A stretch of 64,000 nucleotides of DNA from Hymenopus coronatus. Taxonomy: Eukaryota > Arthropoda > Insecta > Mantodea > Hymenopodidae. The stretch lies in contig CM060900.1 of the NCBI GenBank assembly GCA_030762935.1, positions 437,341,259 through 437,405,258 of the forward strand, given 5' to 3'. The notes under the pieces were generated by a model. It was not told where the DNA came from, made no database searches, and saw only the letters and a program-made list of their open reading frames with translations. Positions 55,570 to 64,000 of this stretch are shown here, in pieces (positions within the stretch are counted from its first letter, which is position 1; each line of letters opens with the position of its first letter). A program made the translations under genes and the position numbers.

Positions 55570-56685
55570 CAACATGTTTGCTCTCATCCCCTTATATTTC
55601 CCGAAATTGAGTGTACACGTAATGTATACTTAAAACTCCGGTAGTGAAACCGAGTGTTTATTAAGTATTATTTTTGCTTAATTTAGTCACATTTGTTTGC
55701 TAACTGAATTCAGGTTTTAAAGCAAGCTTGTATCATCGAAAAGACAGAAATGCTATCGAAACGTAAAGGCAAAACTGTACTGGATGAAAGGTGGAAATTC
55801 TGCAACTTGCATCACAGAACACCAAATGGCACACAGATTACAGAAGTAACACAAAGCATTGTAAACAATTGGCACGATCATAGAATCATAGTGTAGATAC
55901 ACACACCTAATATATCATCATAATCCGAGAGGAGGACGCCATGTGGACGCTCCGCAAGATGGAAAATCAGTTCGTTATGGAAGGCGAACATGTCTAATTG
56001 GCCTAATCTGTGATGTATGTGTTACGGCCAAAAACCCAAATTGGTCTCGGTGCGAATTAACCCGCAGTCGCTCAATTTGGCCAACTTGCCTCAGCAGTTT
56101 CCAAAAACACTAATCGCGAACACTGCTACAACGGCGTACAGTTTAAATTCTTCTGTATAACAGGTCTGTGATAACTTTTCGTTTTTAAGGAATAAAATAA
56201 AAGAAGAAAAGTATGTTCTGTATTTGCTTCTCCCATAGCAATAAGTTTAATTAATTCCTATAACACTTCCTGTTCTTTTTCATGGGGCAGGATGGATTAT
56301 ACATAAACGAAGATTTTGTGTAGTAAGCATTAGTGCTTTTAAGGAAAACATGTATAATGCTATATTGGTGGGACGCTATAATCACGGAAGTGCCAGCTAA
56401 TATGCAAGTGCAGTTTCGAAGCCGCTTCTCGACTCTCAAAATTAATTTTCTTTCATAATTTTCTTCAGCATTCGTCATCACATAAACTAATAATTTCTTA
56501 AACATTCTGAAGAGACACTAGGAATGAAACTTTGATTGCAACCCGATCAAAAAATAAATATATATATTATAAATAGTTGGTTGGAAGCTTTGGGAATCTA
56601 TAGAAAATCAACATTCTAGTGGCTTCCCCTTGCTTTAGACTCTACAGTCATTTATGGATCGTACACCTGTTTCATAGCACACAAT
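55570..56685. other. Unrecognised DNA
   Basis: No supported feature; locally GC-richer around 55920-56100 but closed in all frames. Confidence 0.4.
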
Positions 56686-56689
56686 TTAA

Positions 56690-57075
56690 TTAAACAACGT
56701 TTTTCTCAAAATTACTTTTTTGCACCTTCAAAATGTTCCAAGTGTCTCAGTTGTTGTATAATTACAACTAAAATTTCCCAGAATGTGCAGAAGTATCTAT
56801 TGTAATACTGAAAAGGACATAACTATTGTAACACCATTAGTAATTTTTAGAAACATGTATTTGTATCAAAACCATGATTAATTTTAGAGTCTAAAATGTC
56901 TAAATTATTTAAAAAGTTATATTAACTCAGTAATCAAAGTTATTGAAATATCCCTCTTTAAAGTTCCCGTGAATGATACTTAGCTCTGATTCAAAACATT
57001 TCAAACAATTTTCTAAAGTTTTGAGTCTCATGGAATATTTTGATTATGCAACATATTTATGTGATAAATGTTATA
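56690..57075 (+). repeat. Family C interspersed repeat, copy C2
   Basis: Colinear with C1: GTTTTTCTCAAAATTAC, AATTTCCCAGAATGTGCAG, AAATATCCCTCTTTAAAG and TTTTGAGTCTCATGG, then AATATTTTGATTATGC. Same orientation, old. Confidence 0.6.
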
Positions 57076-60000
57076 CATGTTATATTCATATTAACATAAT
57101 AACAATATATTAATAGAAAACTTTTAAAACATCTATACACAAAACGTAAAAAAAAAAATTATTGTTATATTTTACGTTGAAGTTTTTCTGTGTTGTTTAA
57201 ATGTCTCCCCAAAGTTTTATTTATAGATTTCATTATAAAATACCTAAAACTAATAAAATAAGTTTAATATTTATATAGGATCTTATATGTTATTTCTTGC
57301 TACAGAAGCCATAGAAGGCACTGCTTTTACGGTTATATGAAGAAGTTGTGGTCAGCATCTAAATTGCACCAAATTTCTAAACAAGATTGTGTTGGCTCTA
57401 GTATTCAAATAGAAGCTTCCATTTTTATTGTCTTACGAATGAATTTTGTCCCTTGCTATCCGATTTATACTATTCAAAATGTATATATGTGACTAACCAT
57501 GTGACAGATTTTGATAAATTGTGCATACTCGTAATACTCTGCATACACTTCAATACCATGTTAAGAAAGTGTGATAGTTGATACGTTAACAAATAATGCC
57601 AATTTTAATATTTACAAATAAATATCAATTTAGAAATATTGTTTTAAATATGATACGAAATAAACTAAGGTCACAGAAAAAGTTCTTACTTAGAAATATT
57701 TTACCACCATTAAAGAAATAGTGTGCACAAATAGTTATCTCTGAAAGCTATTTTTGAGAAGGTACACAAAAGAAAGTTTAAATTTTGAAAGAATATTCAT
57801 CAAATTGTTTAATAACGTTTATTTAATTGTATATTGAAATATACAACTCACAGCCTATATCATATTCTACCTTAAAATATACATATTACATAAACCTGTG
57901 ACCAAAGGTAAGAATGTTAGGAATATTTTTGTAATATACTGAATTTTAATTGACGTCGGCCCTTAAGAGGATAGATTAATCTCAGCAAATTGTTTTGGGA
58001 AATACGAACGACAAAGTCATTGTTGTTAATGAAAATTATAAGAAGAAAAAAGTATATGATTTGACTTCATCTTATAAAGTAATGCATATTGGATTTGCAA
58101 ATCAGTGATAAGCTTTTAAAGCACGTATAATTTTAACACAAAATTGAAACTTGGTTGCACAACTTTGAAAATTGTGGCATAAGCAGATTCACCTGATAAT
58201 CCTTAAAATTGCAGAAATCGTGTATCCTAACAACCTCTCAAACTGATGAGAAAGCTTGAAATATCTGTTAAAAGTCAAATTAAGAAGTACAACATTTCCA
58301 AAATAGAGATCTTCATCCCCTTAAGTTGGAAAAAATTGTCACCATTATAATTTAAGCTTTTCAACTTGTTATTACGGCAGATTATCTAGGAACGTTTTGT
58401 GTAGAAGAATTTTATTTTTCGGAGCTAAATGGGATTAGTGCCACTTAAGGAGGCGTGATGGAAAGCAATTAGGTATTCCACAATTTTAACGCCAGAAGCT
58501 GCAGTTTTGTGGCCACACCAGAGGTACAAAAACAAGCAGTTCTGCCCAAATTCATTTCTCTAAGTCTAATGTGATTTTTAGGTATTAAAATACTTAGTTA
58601 AACCTATGAATTCTTAAATATATCTAAAATATTTTGACTATACCATAAAAGCATATCGAAAAGCTTAAGTATTACATTTCTAATATCTTTTTTACAAAGG
58701 AGGAACAAAGTTTATATGCGCTGTAAACGCAAAATTTCTAAACTATCTTACTGTTTTTATAAACATTTTTCTTTGTTTAATAAATCAGATCCATAATGGA
58801 AAATCATACTTAGTTTTATTAATAACTGTTTTGGGAAGACGCAATAAATTTTGGGTATTTAGTATGTATTTTCTGCGTTGCATCCAGTTTTGAATTTGCA
58901 GATATGTTGTAAATGTTAGTCTGGAAAATGAAAATAAAATGCTAAGGGGTATTTAAACAGTCTAGACTTTTAAATATGATATAATTAAGCCAGCGTGTAG
59001 ACTTTATAGGACTTTCAAGCTTAGCATATATCCAGTTTAATAGGTCCAGTATTTTTTCTATTGAAAAATCTCAAAAATATGTTGTGATTGAAAATGCCCG
59101 AAATTACTCCCATAACCTCTCCTAAATAACCCTGAGTGAAGGACGAGATTATGCATTTCAGCTTATTTTGATATTTTGTATATTTTTTTAAAGCTTTCTA
59201 CACGTATGTTTCTCATTTTCTAAGTTAGGCATTTTGAGGAAAAAGATTCTACTGTTTCGTAAAGAAAAAATTAAACGCAGATTTTTAGGCCACAAATAAT
59301 GTGAGTCAGTTAGCCAGTGAGTTTTTCTTCGACCTTTTCTGGAGTTACAATGTCCATATGATTCAGTTTTTAAGTTATCAAACCAAACATTCTTAATTAC
59401 CTTCCCCAATAAATTCTAATTAACCCATGAACCACCAAGCAGGGATAAACTTTGTTATTATACTCTTCTTTTGTTAAAAATCATAACAAATATCCTTTTA
59501 TGTTTGTGGCAATTTTTTTCTATTTTTCTTCCATTTTATAAAGTACTAATCTTAACATTTATCTGGTTAAAATTTAAAAAATTAGAAATAAAAATCCAAC
59601 GTTTATTCTCAAGGGCATATTCTACCCTGTGTTGATACTACCTATGAAACTCATAACTGACATCTCACTGATGGAACTCATAACTGATCTCACAATGGAA
59701 ATACAACAATTTAAAGATTTATATTCTATTGTAACACTGGCAAATGCCCTTGAAATAAGTTGGTGTTTGTTGGCTAAAGCCTGTCAGGTGGTTATTTGTA
59801 TGGAGAAGATGCCTTTCGCCAACAAGCTAACCCAATTTTGATTTATTTGGAAAATCCGAAAATGGGAATTGAATCAAAATAATTTTTTTAAAAGTAAGTC
59901 AACATACTTTTCAAAGCAAGCTTATTTTCCCGCTCAGTTAGGAACATAATAGGAAATTCGGTTTCAATGTTATGAAACTTTTTTAGTAAGGAGCATTTTT

Positions 60001-60135
60001 TTTTGTATAAAATGACTTATGTTTGTATTTTAAGATGCGTAATTCAGTAACGACTTAACATTTATGCACTAAATTCTGTAATAGCACTTCTCTATGATTC
60101 AAATAAGAAGTATAACATTTATACAGCTCAATAGA
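57076..60135. other. Unrecognised, strongly AT-rich DNA
   Basis: About 3 kb without a gene, recognised repeat or array. Short frames at 59188-59409 and 59629-59841 have no family features. It may contain old transposon DNA beyond recognition. Confidence 0.45.
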
Positions 60136-60139
60136 GTAC

Positions 60140-60645
60140 TTCGGATTTTACCGAGCGAGCCGAGCGAGCCAAGCATGTGAGGGTCGCATTCGGAGGTCCA
60201 GGGTTCTCTTCCAATCGGTTGTCCATTCTCTCTGCGCGTTCTTCCGTGGCTTCCCAGGTCGATAGGCGAATTCTGTGGTGATTCTCCTTCTACCATGAAT
60301 TCTCGGTCAATATTTTTCTGTTGACATTATTTCTTTTCATCTGTTTCGAAGTTAGAGAAACAGATGACGTCCGTTTATATGTTGTGACAGGACGATAGAA
60401 TTTTACTCGGGGAAAATATTTCTATCTAGCGTTTAGTGGATCTGCAAAGGCCCAAAATATGGGAACTGTTTCCATTACCAGGGAAACTTCGGGTGCTCTG
60501 GGCTTACGTAGTGCTAGCCGGCTTCAGGATTGGCCGTTACGGGAATGTTAGGGACCTCATCCTTGATGGCCCACATCGTCATGCAATTATGATAGATATT
60601 CGGGTCTCCCCTGCAGTCCTTCCTCACGCTGGAAGCAAAAAGGAT
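60140..60645 (+). mobile_element. Y-type repeat with tRNA-like head, copy Y3
   Basis: Tandem GAGCGAGCC units at the start, GTCGCATTCGGAGGTCCAGG with B-box-like GTCCAGGGTTCTCTTCC, CTTCCGTGGCTTCCCAGG, TTCTTTTCATCTGTTTC, then GGGACCTCATCCTTGATGG. Same module order as Y1 and Y2. The 72-codon frame near 60436 is not conserved. Confidence 0.5.
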
Positions 60646-60789
60646 GGTCTGTGAACTACGGGTGGTGCTGTGCCTCAGTTACTAGTGAGCTCTCCGTCTG
60701 ATAATATCTAACGCCTAACTTTGGCTTTTGGAAGCTTAATTAATTGATCCCCTTAAATATACAGAATGCTTAAGACAACATCAGCCAAT

Positions 60790-61000
60790 TTCTGGGCAAT
60801 GTTGATCAGATCCTATGTATTACGTAAATATAGATTTTAGTGCAAATAAAGGTAAATCAACAAAACGGCTCATGGTCAGCGTCGATTAGATAATTACCTA
60901 GGAACAAAGCCACGTGCCTGGCTTATGCTATCGTAGATAGCACAGGTAGGTTGGAAAGCACCGAGTTGCGTGATTAAACAGTGCTATCGTAAACATACTG
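60790..61000 (+). repeat. Family N repeat, copy N2, uninterrupted
   Basis: AATGTTGATCAGATCCTATG, GCACCGAGTTGCGTG and GTGCTATCGTAAACATAC parallel N1 but without the T SINE found at 29272. It therefore shows the pre-insertion arrangement. Confidence 0.6.
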
Positions 61001-61030
61001 ACATACTGCACTGCGGTTAGCTAGCATTAA

Positions 61031-62555
61031 GGAATTCCTTGAATTAGGAAACTCCACTAAAGAACCTATTCTTTTAGTTATTTTTTTATTCTTCCAACAT
61101 ACAATTTCATCATAACATGCAATGAATGAAAGGAAATGACTAGGATACATACGCCTTTAATATTACCTTTTAGGGACAATTTAATGTTAGTGAACTTGTG
61201 GGTGGATGCAATGCACTGATAAAAGACAACAGAGCAAGAATACTATCAGGATACTACCAAAGTATTGCACATAAAATTACACAAAGTTAAATACTTTTTC
61301 CAGACATAAAAAATATTATTTAAATTTCTTTAACTCATAATACATATGAACATTTGAATGGAAGTTCTTGTTGATATTTACAGTTAAGCTGTTAGGAGTT
61401 TATCATTAGCATTGTTACAAAATGATTAGGATAATAAGTACAACATAATCAGTGCAAAATACGTATGTTTCACATTCCAAAGCAGCCTCGAAACTTTCTT
61501 TTGAATACGTAACAGCCGTTTGCCTCATTTCTTGAAAACTGGATCAGGTTTGCTGATAACGAACAAGGAAGCAGCCGTTTTTTGATTGTCCTTCTGAGGT
61601 GTATGTGCGCATCATACACTTGTGCTTCGTGCGCCTCCTAATCTCTGAATGATTTTTCAATGTTACTTTCAAACATACCTAAAATTTTTCGCAGCTGCGA
61701 AATCAAATTTCGTACTTGTGAAGTATAAGCTATAAGACTACTATGTTCTTTCGGTGTAGTTTCGAAACAGCGTGTATGTTTCATATATGTTGCTGAGGGG
61801 TTACTGACGTTTTTAAGGTAACTTAAGAACGGACATAAATAGAAGAATATGTAGGTTACTGCCTAAGTTCTCAGACTTGGTAAATTTGTTTTGCATAATG
61901 TAGGGATTTTAATTCAAAGAGGAGGTAAATGAAAGTGAATCGTCGCTTTTGAACTCTCCCTTCAGAGATGGGACACATCTTCCTGTTTCTAAGCAAAGAA
62001 CTCGATAACGAACAATGTAAATGTTACTGCATACACTTGGGAGAAAATAAAGTGGCCCATTCCTTTAGATCGCCATTGTGTTTCTTCTTGCGTAAAGTTT
62101 CCACATTTACCTAACAAACACTATAGTCCACCCAGGCCTTATCACCACTCCCCACTATTGACTTAAAAAAGAAATGTGAAACAGTGTGTGTTGTTGTGTT
62201 CGGTGTGAAAAGAAGTCTGTTCAGAAGTAGCTCCTCTTAATGATTTCCACCCAGAACGGTGTAAACAAATTGACCTAATATAACCTGATTAATGGCTACG
62301 TTACAGAGGCGGGAATGGACGAGAAATGTTAGCCTAATGTGCAGGCTACAATAGCACATCAAGCATTTTCTTCTGCAGTAGACATTAAACTAGAGTTTAT
62401 ACTTATTGATTCCATCGAATAAGAATGTAGTTCTGCAAGAGCTGGTGATCTCTGTGACACACCTCAAAGAACCTAATCCCGGTGGAATACTTGTCGAAAA
62501 AGTTACCTCTAATCCGGTTTGTGAATTATCTCTTTGATTCAAAATATTAGTTTTA
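61031..62555. other. Unrecognised AT-rich DNA
   Basis: No supported gene or repeat. Confidence 0.4.
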
Positions 62556-62557
62556 AA

Positions 62558-62672
62558 TAAATCTGATGTGTTCCGTTTGCTTTACTTTCGCTATCTTTCC
62601 TGCAAACAAATTACACTAATAAACTATTATGCTTTTATCTACATCAATCAAGGTAAACTACCAGAAATGACT
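62558..62672 (-). mobile_element. Family A right-end fragment, copy A12
   Basis: AAATCTGATGTGTTCCG, a degraded TTACTTTCGCTATC, CTGCAAACAAATTACAC and ATCAATCAAGGTAAACTACC match only the right-most 110 bp of the family. Confidence 0.6.
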
Positions 62673-62789
62673 CAGCCAGGATGGGGTGGATCACTGATGA
62701 TAAGGAGATTCTGCTAATTAATTAAATAAACAAAAGCAGCACTAGAGACCAGAAGCGTCGGACAGGTTATAGGAATGTGTTTTCGCTTG

Positions 62790-63088
62790 AAAAATGGAAA
62801 TGAAGTTTTATTTATGGACGCACTTTAACTGCTGTGGTTCTCAGCGTCTCATTCCATACGGGCATGAAAGGTCGCATGATTTTGCTAAGAGGCCTATTTT
62901 ATCAGGCTTGAGATTCTTTTACGTGCCCTAAATCTACGACACAGGACCAACGGCTTTACTTCCTTTTTAAAGGAAGGCATGCTAAGGATTTTTACGCCGG
63001 AAAAAATCCATCATCCTCCGCCGTGTTTGAACCCGTGACCTTGGGTATATGAAGTTAGCATAGTAACCATTACACCATGGAGTGCGAC
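62790..63088 (-). mobile_element. S-type SINE, copy S6, full length
   Basis: Reversed order: AATGGAAATGAAGTTTTAT, TCTCAGCGTCTCATTCC, GGCTTGAGATTCTTTTACG, CCATCATCCTCCGCCGTG with TTTGAACCCGTGACC (B box), and ACCATTACACCATGGAG (A box). No clear duplication. Confidence 0.87.
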
Positions 63089-63089
63089 T

Positions 63090-63820
63090 TTTTAATTTCA
63101 GAGTTATTTATGATATAACAGCTACTGTGAAGATTATAACAAAAGTACTTCTTTAGAGTGTATCTAAACCTGGAACACATTTTCAAATATCTTGCGATCA
63201 GGGTAATACTTTATCATATTTTCATATACTATGCTGATTATCTTGTGCAAATATTAGTGTTAATGTAATGGATCTGTGAAGTTTGACCAATAGTTGTGAA
63301 ACATTCAAAAAATAGTTTTTTCCATAATCAAATGATACGAATTTTGTACTTTAAGAAAATATATAGTTTTTCCCAGTTGGCACACTTTTAATTAACAGCT
63401 TTAAATATGCAGGCGCATGTTCATTAGCAGGCAATCCCAAATTTAAACCCTGTTTCTTTGATCACTTTTTCCATACTCAAAATGGTCGACGTGATGCAAT
63501 TATTTACTGATTTGTTTTAAGATTTTTATACTGGCTCTTGAAAATGCATTAAAGTAAATGGTCATTTAGTTTTCCGAAGTAAAACTCCAATTTTTAGAAA
63601 CAAATTATCAAATTTTGAAAAATTAAAGAGTTTGGGAGAGTAAGAAATATAAAACCTTTTCCATAAAAATTAGGGTTAATATTACAAAATACAATATGCA
63701 AAATTTATTTGTAAAGTCATTAAATTTAAAACTTAAATATTATGTGAATAGTTGATTTATGTCAGATAATAGAAGGTATTATTTAAATAACCATAAGAAA
63801 CCTGACTAAAAAACTCTATC
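63090..63820. other. Unrecognised AT-rich DNA
   Basis: Nothing supported. Confidence 0.4.
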
Positions 63821-63827
63821 TTATTAA

Positions 63828-64000
63828 ATATATGCGTAAGCTTTCACGGCCGGTGTCCATGGTTTTAAAATTTAAAATTTTCGGGCTGTTTTGCCGTGGT
63901 CTGTAGGTTAAAGTATGTTCAGTTAAAATATTTCTACCTAACGTTTCGTCCCTGTCTGTGGGGGACATCTTCAGAGGCACTGCAGAAATATTTTAACTGA
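63828..64000 (+). mobile_element. Repeat cut by the window edge
   Basis: AAGCTTTCACGGCCGGTGTC, CTACCTAACGTTTCGTCCC and GGGGACATCTTCAGAGGCAC. I recognise this wording as a highly repeated arthropod sequence, often seen in big insect genomes; that is recollection only. ATATTTCTACC earlier and ATATTTTAACTGA at the edge, with GTTCAGTTAAAATATTTC near 63915, suggest a short inverted repeat of about 17 bp. Confidence 0.55.

Overview
The window reads as non-coding nuclear DNA from an arthropod with a large, repeat-rich genome. An insect is most likely, perhaps a polyneopteran such as a stick insect, cockroach or orthopteran. That placement is inferred from the style of the repeats: several tRNA-headed SINE families, decayed mariner and piggyBac transposases, an R1-like LINE tail and many simple repeats. 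The DNA is visibly AT-rich. I found no intact host gene, no convincing exon, no rRNA and no functional tRNA. The longest open frame is 166 codons and looks fortuitous.

The commonest component is one unclassified interspersed family, called family A here. A full copy is about 0.85-0.9 kb and has no coding capacity. I see twelve copies or pieces on both strands, covering roughly 9 kb, and both ends carry the inverted motif ACTTTCTCTAGC. Other families recur within the window. They include the SINE groups S, T, U, V, X, Y and Z, and the unclassified modules B (11.5 and 39 kb), C (22.5 and 56.7 kb), E (25, 31.9 and 45.6 kb), N (29.1 and 60.8 kb), P (41.6 and 52.0 kb), Q (25.2 and 51.6 kb) and R (41.0 and 48.8 kb).

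Layout: 1-4.5 kb holds three family A copies, two of them convergent. 5-7.2 kb holds a mariner fragment split by an R1-like LINE tail, then a SINE-like unit inside terminal inverted repeats. 7.7-10.9 kb holds T SINEs, a mariner relic split by a T SINE, and a family A copy containing an S SINE. 11.5-18.8 kb is mostly old unique DNA plus B, U, X and V copies. 18.8-24.9 kb holds family A, T, C and U copies. 25-33.4 kb is dense in E, Q, T, S, A and N copies, with a MITE-like element inside a family A copy. 33.4-40 kb holds unique DNA, two more A copies, one S and B. 41-53 kb is a GC-richer mosaic of S, P, Y, E, R and other SINE-like modules, plus LINE and piggyBac relics and a 29-bp minisatellite. 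53-64 kb is mostly unrecognised AT-rich DNA with C, Y, N, S and a final widespread-looking repeat cut by the window edge.

No genes cooperate here. What can be read is insertion order: LINE into mariner, SINE into mariner, MITE into family A and SINE into N. Two of these are proved by target-site duplications and others are supported by uninterrupted copies elsewhere in the window.
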